Shown one piece after another: positions 25,798 to 34,066 of a stretch of 64,000 nucleotides of DNA. This stretch comes from Cohnella hashimotonis. GTDB lineage: Bacteria > Bacillota > Bacilli > Paenibacillales > Paenibacillaceae. The stretch spans positions 8,147,501 to 8,211,500 of the forward strand of contig NZ_JAGRPV010000001.1 of assembly GCF_030014955.1 (NCBI RefSeq). The letters run 5' to 3'. Below the pieces are notes generated by a model. The model was not told the DNA's origin, searched no databases, and saw only the letters and a program-made list of their open reading frames with translations. Position numbers and translations under genes: made by a program. The first letter of the stretch is position 1. Each line of letters opens with the position of its first letter.

Positions 25798-26509
25798 GTG
25801 ACGCTGTAGAGCGTTACTTGGGCGGATTTCCTGGTGGCTAGGGAGAAGTGACGCTGTAGAGCGTTACTTGGGCGGATATGCCAGGTGACAGGGGAGAAGA
25901 GGCGCTGTAGAGCGTTACTTGGGCGGATGTGCCGAGTGGCTAGGGAGAAGTGACGCTGTAGAGCGTTACTTGGGCGGATATGCCAGGTGACAGGGGAGAA
26001 GAGGCGCTGTAGAGCGTTACTTGGGCGGATGTGCCGAGTGGCTAGGGAGAAGTGACGCTGTAGAGCGTTACTTGGACGGATACGCCGGGTGACTAGAGAG
26101 AAGAGGCGCTGTAGAGCGTTACTTGGACGGATATGCCGAAGGCTAGGGAGAAGAGACGCTGTAGAGCGTTACTTGGGGGCGGATATGCCAGGTGACAGGG
26201 GAGAAGAGGCGCTGTAGAGCGTTACTTGGGCGGATATGCCAGGTGACAGGGGAGAAGAGGCGCTGTAGAGCGTTACTTGGACGGATATGCCGAAGGCTAG
26301 GGAGAAGAGGCGCTGTAGAGCGTTACATGAGCGGATATGCCGGGTGGCTATGGAAAAGTAACGCTGTAGAGCGTTACTTGAGCGGATATGCCGGGTGGCT
26401 ATGGAGAAGTGACGCTGTAGAACGTTACTTGGGCGGATGTGCCTGGTGACTAGAGAGAAGAGGCGCCGTAGAGCGTTTCTTGTGAGTGTGCCGGGTGGCT
26501 GGGGAGAAG
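25798..26509. repeat. Tandem 51-nt hairpin repeat array (family 3), 14 units
   Basis: Fourteen units of 50-53 nt. Core GTRACGCT-GTAG-AGCGTTAC forms an 8- to 10-bp stem; the copy near 26357 is perfect (AAGTAACGCT / AGCGTTACTT). Units alternate between GTGACGCT and GAGGCGCT starts, and units 2-3 and 4-5 form an almost exact 102-bp duplicated dimer. The rest of the unit (TTGGGCGGATATGCC, then GGTGAC or GGCTAG, then GGAGAA) is also conserved. It occupies most of a gene-free 1.37-kb region (25294-26660); 25662-25797 shows nothing recognisable. Confidence 0.92.
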
Positions 26510-26541
26510 ACAGAGCCGGACCCCGCCGCCGTCCGCGGTTA

Positions 26542-26582
26542 CAACAAGAAAGACGCCTTTTCCCAAGGCGTCTTTCTTGTTG
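26542..26582. terminator. Bidirectional hairpin
   Basis: Perfect 18-bp stem starting CAACAAGAAAGACGCCTT with a 5-nt TTCCC loop. There is no T-run beyond the stem. It closes the repeat region before the DUF4304 gene. Confidence 0.65.
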
Positions 26583-26660
26583 TCCAGGAGCAAGTATAAT
26601 TAGTAAGAGTGCAAGCCAAGCCGGGTTTGAATCAACCCGACTGTTAAACGGGGAGGGATT

Positions 26661-27269
26661 GTGTTGCAGCAGCGCTTTAACGATCTGATTAAGCGGGATA
26701 TCAAGCCGTTTCTTGCCGAGCGGGGCTTTGCTAAGAAGAGCCTGAATTTCAGCAAAAGCACGGATGGCCTCGTCTATATGCTCAACTTCCAAAAATCCGG
26801 CGGCAATTCGGCTGACCATGTGATGTTTTACGTCAACTGCGGCATCTACTCGGCCGATCTGGCGCGCCTGCAGTCCAAGGAAGTGCTGGCGGCGCCCCAG
26901 GAGCCGGAATGCCACTTCAGAGCAAGGATCGAGGAGTTGGCCGGGGCCGTTCCTAAGCGATTTTCCATCACGCCCGATACGAATATGGACGACTTAAGAG
27001 ACACGCTGCTCAAAGGGCTGGACGAGGTCCTTCAATTCTACGATACGATGACCGGCGCCAGATCTATTGTCGATTATTACGTTGCAGGGCCCTACTTGCA
27101 TCTGGGCGAAGAAAGCTTCGAGTTGCTGCTGCAAGCTGGCGATGAGACAGCGGCCAGACGCTATTTGCAGGCCCTGCAGGAAAAGCACGGGACGGAGAAC
27201 CGCTGGACCATTTTCGAAAATAAATACCGTGCGATCTTCAATAAATACGGCGTGCCGTACGAATCCTAG
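26661..27269 (+). CDS. DUF4304 domain-containing protein
   Basis: A 202-residue cytoplasmic protein. The N-terminal FNDLIKRDIKPFLAERGFAKKSLNFSK and the following VYMLNFQKSGGNSADHVMFYVNCGIYS are the recognisable start of DUF4304, a family of unknown function often found as a possible immunity or antitoxin-like protein in toxin loci. No toxin gene is adjacent here. Start is GTG 26661 or TTG 26664; GGGAGGG lies 3-6 nt upstream. It converges on the Na+/H+ antiporter gene, whose stop overlaps the end of this gene by 4 bp. Confidence 0.82.
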   Translation: MLQQRFNDLIKRDIKPFLAERGFAKKSLNFSKSTDGLVYMLNFQKSGGNSADHVMFYVNCGIYSADLARLQSKEVLAAPQEPECHFRARIEELAGAVPKRFSITPDTNMDDLRDTLLKGLDEVLQFYDTMTGARSIVDYYVAGPYLHLGEESFELLLQAGDETAARRYLQALQEKHGTENRWTIFENKYRAIFNKYGVPYES

Positions 27270-29296
27270 TCCAGCGCCTCGCTCAATAATGTCGCTTCGC
27301 GCGTCCGAATCGTCCGGCGCAGCTTATTGGCGACGTCGCGCGTAATTTCGTTGCGTTCGAACAACGTTTGTACTTCGTCCCGCTCGGCTTGAATGGCGAT
27401 CCACTGAAGGTCGCGCCTTACCTCTTCGTTGCCTGCAGGCGGCTTCCCGAACGAGTACGGCGACGTCAATTTTGCTAGCATATGCTCGTACTGGCTCATG
27501 ACGGCCGCCCTGGCGTCGCAGGTGCGTTCCGAACGGAGAGAGGACAGCGCGGCCTCGCACGTTTGCACCTTCACGCCGCGGATCGCTTCCCGATCCGCCG
27601 GCGATAAGTCCCGTATCGCCTTGAACCGGGATTCTTGCTTGGTCAACATCGCCTTCAGCTCCCGCAGCCAGAATTTCGCCAGCAGCTTGAACAGATTCGT
27701 GCGTACCGACAATACCATCGACATCTGCTCCAGATTGCTTTGGAACAGCACGGCTTGCGTCTCGGTGATCCGGTCTTCCCGCAGCAGCTTGTTCACCGTG
27801 CGCCGCTCCTCGTCGATCGCTTTGAGCCGCAGTTCCCGCTCTTCCAGGTCGTATTTTCCGTGCTGCATGCGACGCAAGTCCAATTCCGGATTTCTGCGCC
27901 AACGCTCATAATCGGAGATGACGGACGCCGACTCGACTTCGTTGTCTTCGGTCGTCGCGGAGTGGATGGCGCGGATGGCCGCGCCCATGATCAGACGTTC
28001 TCCCTTTCGCTCGGCGGCCGCGAGTTCTGCCGCCCTGCTCTCGGCGGGGTGCTGCGCGAACAGCGGCAAGAGCGCGCTCGCCGCGACAAGCGACAGCAAA
28101 ATGACGACCGCAGACAGGAAGATGACGAGGCTTCGTTCCGGGAACGGCCCCCCGTTATCCAGAAGCAGCGGGATCGAGAAGGCGCCGGCGAGCGTCACCG
28201 CTCCGCGTACGCCGGACAGGGCGGTCATCGCGAGCATGCGGAACGAAAGTTTGGCATTGGATTCCGTTTTTTTACCGATCCATCGGCCGCCTCGCGAGAA
28301 CAAGTACGCCCATAAAAAGCGGAGGACAAGCAGCATGAGGAAGATCACGACCGCGTAAGCGATCACCTCGCCGTTGTTCAGCGTCGGTTCCCTGAAAACT
28401 TCATTGAACACGCTCGGCAGCTGCAGACCCAGAATGACGAAGACGAGTCCGTTGAGAATGAACACGATAACGGACCAGGTGTTGTCCGACAGCTCGTTGG
28501 ACAAAGGCTTGATGCTGGACATCCGGTCTCGCTCGATCGCATGCACGACGCCGCCGGCGACCGCCGCCAAGATGCCGGATACCCCAAGCTGTTCGGCGAT
28601 CATATACAGCGCGAACGGCGTCAAGAGATGAATGAGCATATGCATCGTCTCGTCCTCAAGACCCGACCGGCGAAGCCATACCCGGACGCCGGAGACGAGA
28701 AGCGCCGTGACTGCGCCGACCGCAAGGCCTCCGATCGCGATGAGGAGGAAGCTGACGCTTGCGTTCGCCAGCGAGAAGCTGCCGGTGAGCGCTGCGGCGA
28801 TCGCGAACTTGAAGGCGACGAGGCCTGAAGCGTCATTCATGAGCGCCTCGCCTTCGAGCAGGTGCATCAGGCTGTTCGGCAGCCGAATGCGGCCGGCCAG
28901 GCTGCTCACCGCGACGGCGTCCGTCGGCGAGAGGATGGCCGCGAGGCCGAACGCGACGGGCAGCGGAATCGACGGGATCATCCAGTGGATGGCGTAGCCG
29001 ATCAGGAACACGGTCGCGAAAACGAGGCCGACGGCGAGCAGAAGGATCGGAACGCGCAGCTTCCATAGTTCGGCCCTCGACACGTGCTTGCCGTCGTTAT
29101 ATAGCAACGGCGCGATGAACAGTACGAAGAACAGCTCGGGCTCAAGATGCATATGCAGGCCTGACGGGATGGCGGCGATGACGATGCCAAGCGCGATCTG
29201 CATGAGCGGCACGGGCACGAGCGGGAATTTGCCGCTCAGGATGTTGGACACGCCAACCAGCGCGAGCAAGATCAAGATCGTAAAAAATAATTCCAT
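27266..29296 (-). CDS. CPA1-family Na+/H+ antiporter
   Basis: A 676-residue membrane protein with 12 or so hydrophobic segments in the first 410 residues. Diagnostic motifs are ILSPTDAVAVSSL (the ND/TD ion-binding helix) and LEGEALMNDASGLVAFKFA (MND-x-G), as in NhaP/NhaG and eukaryotic NHE proteins. The C-terminal 250 residues are a charged cytoplasmic tail, probably regulatory. It exports Na+ (or K+) in exchange for protons and supports pH and salt homeostasis. ATG 29296 was preferred; AAAGGAG is 13 nt upstream, and the alternative at 29323 has no site. Confidence 0.9.
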   Translation of the reverse strand: MELFFTILILLALVGVSNILSGKFPLVPVPLMQIALGIVIAAIPSGLHMHLEPELFFVLFIAPLLYNDGKHVSRAELWKLRVPILLLAVGLVFATVFLIGYAIHWMIPSIPLPVAFGLAAILSPTDAVAVSSLAGRIRLPNSLMHLLEGEALMNDASGLVAFKFAIAAALTGSFSLANASVSFLLIAIGGLAVGAVTALLVSGVRVWLRRSGLEDETMHMLIHLLTPFALYMIAEQLGVSGILAAVAGGVVHAIERDRMSSIKPLSNELSDNTWSVIVFILNGLVFVILGLQLPSVFNEVFREPTLNNGEVIAYAVVIFLMLLVLRFLWAYLFSRGGRWIGKKTESNAKLSFRMLAMTALSGVRGAVTLAGAFSIPLLLDNGGPFPERSLVIFLSAVVILLSLVAASALLPLFAQHPAESRAAELAAAERKGERLIMGAAIRAIHSATTEDNEVESASVISDYERWRRNPELDLRRMQHGKYDLEERELRLKAIDEERRTVNKLLREDRITETQAVLFQSNLEQMSMVLSVRTNLFKLLAKFWLRELKAMLTKQESRFKAIRDLSPADREAIRGVKVQTCEAALSSLRSERTCDARAAVMSQYEHMLAKLTSPYSFGKPPAGNEEVRRDLQWIAIQAERDEVQTLFERNEITRDVANKLRRTIRTREATLLSEALD

Positions 29297-29539
29297 GATG
29301 GCTCTGAACGTCTCCTTTATCATACTGGTGTTCGTCGCAAGGACTCCATCCGCGAAAGCTGTGCGTGTAGCCTTCGAGTTACCTGGATTAATTATACTTC
29401 ATCCCGGCGAACACGGGAGAGGGGGAACAGAACGAAAAACATGCGAGCCAACGCCCCCAAGGCTCGCTTTCGTCCTGCCTTGCAGTATGATAAAATTCAA
29501 TCAATCAAATGATCCGAATAAACGAAAGAAGGTTCGACG

Positions 29540-29878
29540 ATGGCCTGGAGAGAGATTTCGACGATTGACGAGTGGAATGCGCTTTTGGCTAAATCTGCTG
29601 AGCGCGGTCAGGTTATTTTAAAGCACAGCACGACTTGTCCGGTTAGCGCCAATGCGTTGCACGAATATGAAGCGTATCTACAAGCTGCGCCGAACGCCGA
29701 TGTGGATTACACGCTGGTCAAAGTTATCGAATCCCGTCCCGTGTCGAACCAGATCGCAGAGGATTTGAACGTCAAGCACGAATCTCCTCAGATTATTTAC
29801 ATCAAGGACAAGGCTAAGTATTGGAGCGCGACGCACTGGGCTGTGACAAAGGCGCACATGACGGCCGTGTTAGACTAA
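29540..29878 (+). CDS. ytxJ: Bacillithiol system redox-active protein YtxJ
   Basis: A 112-residue thioredoxin-fold protein of the YtxJ/DUF2847 family. The single active-site Cys33 lies in HSTTCPVSANAL, the hallmark of this monothiol bacilliredoxin-like group, and SPQIIYIKDKA supplies the cis-Pro region. It probably reduces bacillithiolated proteins in the cytoplasm, supporting the view that the host makes bacillithiol. It has the family's normal length and stands alone, followed by a good terminator. Confidence 0.9.
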   Translation: MAWREISTIDEWNALLAKSAERGQVILKHSTTCPVSANALHEYEAYLQAAPNADVDYTLVKVIESRPVSNQIAEDLNVKHESPQIIYIKDKAKYWSATHWAVTKAHMTAVLD

Positions 29879-29887
29879 TTTGAATGC

Positions 29888-29918
29888 GGCGGTAGCTGAG
29901 GCTACTGCCGTTTTTATT
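29888..29918 (+). terminator. Terminator of ytxJ
   Basis: Stem GGCGGTAGC / GCTACTGCC (one G-T pair) with loop TGAG, followed by GTTTTTATTTT. Confidence 0.85.
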
Positions 29919-29960
29919 TTATAGATCCGAATTTGACGTATCGGACCCTGCACAGAAAGC

Positions 29961-30431
29961 TCACTCAATTATGATTTCCTTCGGCTTTGACGTTAAACTG
30001 ATGTCCCTCTGTGTATCTTTTTCTTCAATTCTAAAATTGGCTTTTGCCGTTATGAAGTAATGCCCTGGTTTAGATATAGACAATCTGCGGAATTGTTCTG
30101 AATGATCGTCCGTGTATGAGTATGGTTTCTTAGGAACCAGCTTCGAGCTGATGCCCAGGCTAATCACGACTACCGTTCCTTTTTGCTCGACTAACTGCCC
30201 TTCCCGATTCCTGATCTCAAATGTAAATACATCAACACCGTGAGAAATGCTCCACTCCTTACGAGAACCATTCGTTATAAAAGCTTTCGCATCGAACGCT
30301 TGGCCTGCTGCGGCCTGAGCCGGTATTTCAAAATCCACGCTGAATACGGAGTCTTCCGGCAAAGTCTCGTTTGAATTGCACCCGCACAACAGAATGAGTA
30401 AGAGGACTACAAAGGTTAGATTGCGTATCAT
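29961..30431 (-). CDS. Small lipoprotein of unknown function
   Basis: A 156-residue exported lipoprotein: MIRN, hydrophobic core, lipobox LLCGC with lipid Cys near residue 18. The mature part looks like a single beta-sandwich (SVDFEIPAQAAAGQAFDAKAFITN, TFEIRNREGQLVE, PGHYFITAKANFRI), comparable with BsuPI- or intracellular-inhibitor-like Ig folds. No catalytic residues are evident. The second ATG (30431) was chosen because AAAGG is 8 nt upstream. No neighbour explains its role. Confidence 0.72.
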   Translation of the reverse strand: MIRNLTFVVLLLILLCGCNSNETLPEDSVFSVDFEIPAQAAAGQAFDAKAFITNGSRKEWSISHGVDVFTFEIRNREGQLVEQKGTVVVISLGISSKLVPKKPYSYTDDHSEQFRRLSISKPGHYFITAKANFRIEEKDTQRDISLTSKPKEIIIE

Positions 30432-30542
30432 TTTGCCCATCCTTTAAAATTATGAATATTTTACATATTCGAGAAATGCTAGCTCGGTCCTGCTACTGAG
30501 AAGAGATGACGATCAACTCCATCCATTTCACGAGGTGCGCTA

Positions 30543-30662
30543 GTGGGAAAAAGAAAATTCCTTTACATGATTTATAACGAGGATGAACTGTCCGTAACCT
30601 CAACGGGTATGCTGGCTGCCCGGTTGTTTAAGGATGCTCTCTTGTCAGCGCGTACGCTCTGA
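30543..30662 (+). CDS. Possible small ORF, 39 residues
   Basis: GTG start with GAGGTG 5 nt upstream encodes 39 residues (MGKRKFLYMIYNEDELSVT...). It resembles no family that I know and overlaps the 3' end of the opposite-strand peptidase-like gene by 35 bp. It may be a remnant of a longer gene. Evidence is limited to the ribosome binding site and the lack of other content in the gap. Confidence 0.25.
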   Translation: MGKRKFLYMIYNEDELSVTSTGMLAARLFKDALLSARTL

Positions 30663-31068
30663 CCATTTTTTTAGCCCGCGACACAGCCTGTCGTTCGCTA
30701 AAGGGCGCATCCGCAAGCCATTGCTGGTAATGCACGAGTTCATGAGCAATGGAGTGCAAGTATCCGGCCAACGCGTGGTCTTGTCCAACTTCAATCAGCG
30801 ATTGTTCGTAATCGCCGGTTGCGACTCGGATATAGGGCTCATCGCTTTTGTTATAGGGGGCAAAAAAAGAGGCTGTGACCTGCTTGCGGTCACGGGTTCG
30901 GATGCGATAATCCTTCTTCAGATAGATGACGACTCGAATAGGAAATTCCATCGTACTGCGCAGCCACTTTATAAATTCGAGACAAGCCCTCCGTACTTCG
31001 GGATGGACGCCGGAGAGGCTCCTGACCCGCAATCCTGTTCTTGCAGGAAAGTGCGCGATAAAAATCAC
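30628..31068 (-). CDS. Putative zinc peptidase-like protein (HExxH)
   Basis: A 146-residue protein with HELVH at residues 109-113 in SIAHELVHYQQWLAD, the zincin HExxH motif, and a conserved helix after it. The third zinc ligand is not obvious. The small size resembles minimal zincin domains such as SprT- or ImmA/IrrE-like proteins, but the family is not certain. The GTG start lacks a proper ribosome binding site, so the N-terminus may be shorter. It is flanked by unrelated single genes. Confidence 0.65.
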   Translation of the reverse strand: MIFIAHFPARTGLRVRSLSGVHPEVRRACLEFIKWLRSTMEFPIRVVIYLKKDYRIRTRDRKQVTASFFAPYNKSDEPYIRVATGDYEQSLIEVGQDHALAGYLHSIAHELVHYQQWLADAPFSERQAVSRAKKMVRAYALTREHP

Positions 31069-31223
31069 CCTTAAATAAAATGGAATCGACTTCTTCTCAT
31101 ATTTATTACACCAAGCGAATCAAAGATGACCGCGAACCGGCTCCTCGCAGCATCCGTAATCAAGCCATTTATCCGATGATGTCCGCGAGCACTCGCGTGA
31201 AGGAGCTGCGCTACAAGACGGCA

Positions 31224-31253
31224 TTGACATGCGCCCAAACGGAATCCTATAAT
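31224..31253 (+). promoter_or_regulatory. Strong sigma-A promoter
   Basis: TTGACA (31224-31229), 18-bp spacer, TATAAT (31248-31253): both hexamers are consensus. It drives the conserved hypothetical gene starting at 31349, leaving a leader of about 90 nt. Confidence 0.8.
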
Positions 31254-31348
31254 AAAGAGACACTAAAAGGTGTCCGGTTGTGCGGTCGGCATGAGCGCAT
31301 GAAACCCGCTTTTCTGTTAAGGATAAGAGGATATATGGAGGGAAGGCC

Positions 31349-31813
31349 ATGTCTTACGTCGTTGACTTTAAAAATGTGTCTACGGCAGGTTTGGAATCTT
31401 CGCCTGTAGCGGAAGCGCTGGCGGGCTTGCGTGCCAACGAAGCCCGTTACTTTATGAACAAGTATGAGCATGCGTTCACGGTTGTGCCGGCTAGCGAGAG
31501 CCAGGAGAGCCTTGATTACGTGAACCGAATTTTGAAGGAAGAACGCGGTATCGCGTTTGCCGCCAAGCCGTTGGAGACGTCGCGTTTCCAGGTGGAAGGT
31601 ATCCTGTTTACTTACGTCTTTTATGAAGACGGTCTGTCGCTCAATGTCATGTACACGGTCGACGATGCCAAGAAGCGCGCCGTCGGCTTCAAGCTGTCCG
31701 AAGGGATGGAAGTGCCCAAGGAGCTCGAGGAGAAGTTCAAGTTCGCTAGACAGAAGTCCAAGCTGGCCGGGACGATCCGGGGCTCGTATTTCGTTATTAA
31801 GGGCGAATATTAG
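31349..31813 (+). CDS. Conserved hypothetical protein behind a consensus promoter
   Basis: A 154-residue cytoplasmic protein without known motif. It reads as a compact alpha/beta protein: an N-terminal helix with a YFMNKYEHAFTVVPASES segment, a central strand pair (RFQVEGILFTYVFYEDGLSLNVMYT) and a basic C-terminus (KFKFARQKSKLAGTIRGSYFVI). The ATG has GGAGGGAAGG just upstream. A perfect -35/-10 pair and a strong terminator suggest a highly expressed single-gene unit. I do not recognise the family. Confidence 0.78.
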   Translation: MSYVVDFKNVSTAGLESSPVAEALAGLRANEARYFMNKYEHAFTVVPASESQESLDYVNRILKEERGIAFAAKPLETSRFQVEGILFTYVFYEDGLSLNVMYTVDDAKKRAVGFKLSEGMEVPKELEEKFKFARQKSKLAGTIRGSYFVIKGEY

Positions 31814-31834
31814 ATCGCCGATTTAAGAAAGAAA

Positions 31835-31864
31835 CGTCAGGGAAGGTCGCCCTGACGTTTTTTG
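31835..31864 (+). terminator. Rho-independent terminator
   Basis: Perfect stem CGTCAGGG / CCCTGACG, 7-nt loop, seven T. Confidence 0.88.
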
Positions 31865-31969
31865 GGTGCTTGACGGATAGCCGAAACTTGATTTGCGCGG
31901 AACGCCTGTCGACGGCTCATCAGACAGACGTTCCATGGGCCCGCGAGGTGTCGTCATCGTCGTTCTTTC

Positions 31970-32160
31970 GCGGCAATGCCTGCAAATGTACATCTTTTAA
32001 TACCGATATCGCCCCGTTTAATCAAGATAGATGCAAAAACGCAGTTATTTCTCCTTCATCAGCCCGATTTCCGCTTGCGCTTTGCATTTGCCTGCATATT
32101 TGCAGGTATTTCATCGCATTCGTTGTTCGGCGGAAAAATACCTGTACAAATGCAGTTTTT
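31970..32160 (-). repeat. Dispersed ~195-bp element, copy B (inverted)
   Basis: Reverse complement aligns with copy A over its full length, including the blocks GATGAAATACCTGCAAAT and GCATCTAT, with the same unit spacing (about 50, 61, 52). The central hairpin is CCTGCA-TATT-TGCAGG (32091-32106). One end abuts a heptamer minisatellite. It follows the terminator of the preceding gene. Confidence 0.8.
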
Positions 32161-32164
32161 CGAT

Positions 32165-32248
32165 CCGCAAACCGCAAACCGCAAACCGCAAACCGCAAAC
32201 CGCAAACCGCAAACCGCAAACCGCAAACCGCAAACCGCAAACCGCAAC
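32165..32248. repeat. CCGCAAA heptamer minisatellite, 12 copies
   Basis: Eleven perfect CCGCAAA copies and a twelfth ending in C, joined directly to element B on the left and to a broken GH32 gene on the right. A perfect array of this kind is expected to change copy number by slippage. Confidence 0.95.
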
Positions 32249-32284
32249 AAACATTAAAAGGCTCGGCACGCCGAAAGCGCGGTT

Positions 32285-32518
32285 TACCTGCAGATCCGCC
32301 GATAAGCATAGCGCCTTACAGCCTTTACGCATAGCCGGATCTTCTTTGGCGCATGCAGCCAGCAGCATCCAATTTTGCCCCGCATCCTCGTTCCAGAAAA
32401 CGAACGGATCCCGCCAATCGTCGGGCTCATACTTGTCCGCCGGCGCATAGAACGCATCCTCGGGCACCTTTTCCCAGCGAAGCAGGTCGCTGCTTACCGC
32501 CTGTATAACCGCCAGCAT
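32285..32518 (-). pseudogene. Fragment of a GH32 (levanase/invertase-like) glycosidase
   Basis: About 78 codons on the minus strand encode SSDLLRWEKVPEDAFY, then EPDDWRDPFVFWNEDAGQNW and MLLAACA. DWRDPFVFW corresponds to the RDP motif of GH32 beta-fructosidases, whose Asp stabilises the transition state, and the flanking text fits the same family. The nucleophile and acid/base blocks are missing, and both ends run into unrelated sequence (the heptamer array on one side, non-coding DNA on the other). It is therefore a decayed internal piece of a former sugar hydrolase gene, not a functional one. Confidence 0.72.
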
Positions 32519-32670
32519 AACCGCCTGTTCGGGGCGACCCGCGGCTTGGCTTTGTCAACAGGATCCGTGCGATCTTATCCGCGTGGTGGACGCGTATGTT
32601 CATAATGGATAGAATGTAAGCTGGACCGGAAGTCGAAAATAAAATGACGCACAAGAGAGAGTGAATGTTT

Positions 32671-33027
32671 ATGATACAAATAACGGTACCTACGCCGGAC
32701 GTCACGATTCACAAGCAGGAAGCGCCTGAGTTAAGCCATATTTACGGATTTACGGATTTTATCCTGATTCCCAGGGATAAAGCGGGAATCTTCATGTTCT
32801 ATAACGATAAGGATGAGCTCCTGTTCGTCGGCAAGGCGCGGAAGCTGAGACCGCGGATCAAGAAGCATTTCGAGGATACGGCGTCGGTCATCAAGGACAA
32901 GCGGAACGAAGTGGCGAAAATCGAGGTTTGTCTGGTCGAGGATGCCGTCCATCGGGAAATTTACGAGACGTACATTATTAACGAGTATAAGGCCAAGTAC
33001 AACGTGGAAAAAGTGCTGTATAAATAA
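32671..33027 (+). CDS. GIY-YIG nuclease-superfamily protein
   Basis: A 118-residue protein. GIFMFYNDKDELLFVGKARKLRPRIKKHF is a divergent GIY-YIG core (G-I-F ... F-V-G-K-A, then Arg in the helix), as in UvrC N-terminal domains and small YhbQ-like proteins; a Glu later in EIYETYIINEYKAKYN could be the metal ligand. The Tyr residues of the canonical motif are replaced by Phe, so nuclease activity is uncertain. ATG 32671 follows GAGAGAGTG; ATG 32665 is possible. A strong terminator follows. Confidence 0.82.
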   Translation: MIQITVPTPDVTIHKQEAPELSHIYGFTDFILIPRDKAGIFMFYNDKDELLFVGKARKLRPRIKKHFEDTASVIKDKRNEVAKIEVCLVEDAVHREIYETYIINEYKAKYNVEKVLYK

Positions 33028-33031
33028 CCAA

Positions 33032-33067
33032 AATGCCCCTCGTCCACTTCGGTGGACAAGGGGCATT
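33032..33067. terminator. Hairpin terminator between GIY-YIG gene and tRNA
   Basis: Stem AATGCCCCT / AGGGGCATT with inner GTCCAC-TTCG-GTGGAC, a very stable tetraloop hairpin; usable from both directions. Confidence 0.8.
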
Positions 33068-33094
33068 GTTATGCGCCGCGTTGAAAATGTAAGT

Positions 33095-33171
<77 letters not shown>

Positions 33172-33294
33172 GCAGTTAAAAAATCAGTCGATCGATGATC
33201 GTTGGTCAGATTTATTATATTACAGCAGTTTGCAACGATATGCAAGCTAAAAAAGGAAAAATCCCGTCTGCGATCGATGCGGACGGGCATTTCC

Positions 33295-33924
33295 TCATTG
33301 GCCTTGGGCTGCCGCACGGACCAAGGGCAGGAACAACTCGTCCACGATCTGTGCGATCGTATCCTCGGTTACCCGCCCGTGCGTGGTCAGCATCTCGTAC
33401 CGCAGCAAGTCGACCGGCAGGGAGACGATGCGCTCGGACAGCTGGCCCGGCTGCAGCTCGCCGCGCTTCTCCGCATGTCCGACGATCGCCTTCATGGCGG
33501 CGAAGAGTGCGTCCTCGGACCTTGGCGGCAGGGGCTTGGACATCGGGTGCTCCTTGCCGGGATATTCGCTCATAAGTCCATGAATGGTCTCGGGAGCGAT
33601 CGCTTGCAGCGGCTTCAGGACTCCTTGCAGGAAGGTCAGTACGTCCGTCCGCAAATCGCCCGTGTCCGCAGCTTCAATGGAAGGCTTGGGCGCGAACTTA
33701 ACGAGGGCTGCGATGATGAGCTGCGCTTTGCTCGGCCATCTGCGGTAGACTGCCGTCTTGTTCGTCTGCGCCCGCACGGCCACGGCTTCCATCGTCAGAC
33801 GGTTATAGCCGGTCGTCTCCAGTTCGTCCCATGCCGCCTGGAGAATCGCGTTCTCAAGCACGTCTCCCCTCCGGCGCGTCCCGGCGCTGCCGCCCGCAGC
33901 TTGCTCTTTCTTCGACTCCGCCAT
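33295..33924 (-). CDS. TetR-family repressor of the divergent MFS exporter
   Basis: A 209-residue TetR protein: HTH at about residues 15-65 (LENAILQAAWDELETTGYNRLTMEAVAVRA, TNKTAVYRRWPSKAQL), then a ligand-binding domain. ATG 33924 was chosen with GAGAGGG 6 nt upstream; the frame to 34005 has no site. It is divergent from a DHA2-type drug exporter, with a perfect 14-bp palindrome between them, so it most likely represses the exporter until a toxic ligand binds. Confidence 0.9.
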   Translation of the reverse strand: MAESKKEQAAGGSAGTRRRGDVLENAILQAAWDELETTGYNRLTMEAVAVRAQTNKTAVYRRWPSKAQLIIAALVKFAPKPSIEAADTGDLRTDVLTFLQGVLKPLQAIAPETIHGLMSEYPGKEHPMSKPLPPRSEDALFAAMKAIVGHAEKRGELQPGQLSERIVSLPVDLLRYEMLTTHGRVTEDTIAQIVDELFLPLVRAAAQGQ

Positions 33925-34023
33925 AACGATCCCTCTCAACATTCTTGTGACATGAGGCATACGACCTTTTCGTTTATTATATTGCATTTTCCACGCAGAT
34001 CGCATATCTTATTTATATAAAGC

Positions 34024-34037
34024 ACGGTACGTACCGT
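34024..34037. promoter_or_regulatory. TetR operator
   Basis: ACGGTACGTACCGT, a perfect 14-bp palindrome 30 bp upstream of the exporter start, just downstream of a weak promoter (TTGCAT at 33982, 17 bp, TATCTT at 34005). Confidence 0.75.
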
Positions 34038-34066
34038 ACTCTAAATGAACATAGAGGTGATTTCCA

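Noticed and set aside
25307..26509. Possible CRISPR array
   Set aside because: The sequences between hairpins are as conserved as the hairpins, and no cas genes are present.
26169..26915. 248-codon minus-strand frame across family 3
   Set aside because: The periodic peptide follows from a repeat unit that is a multiple of three; it also overlaps the DUF4304 gene antisense.
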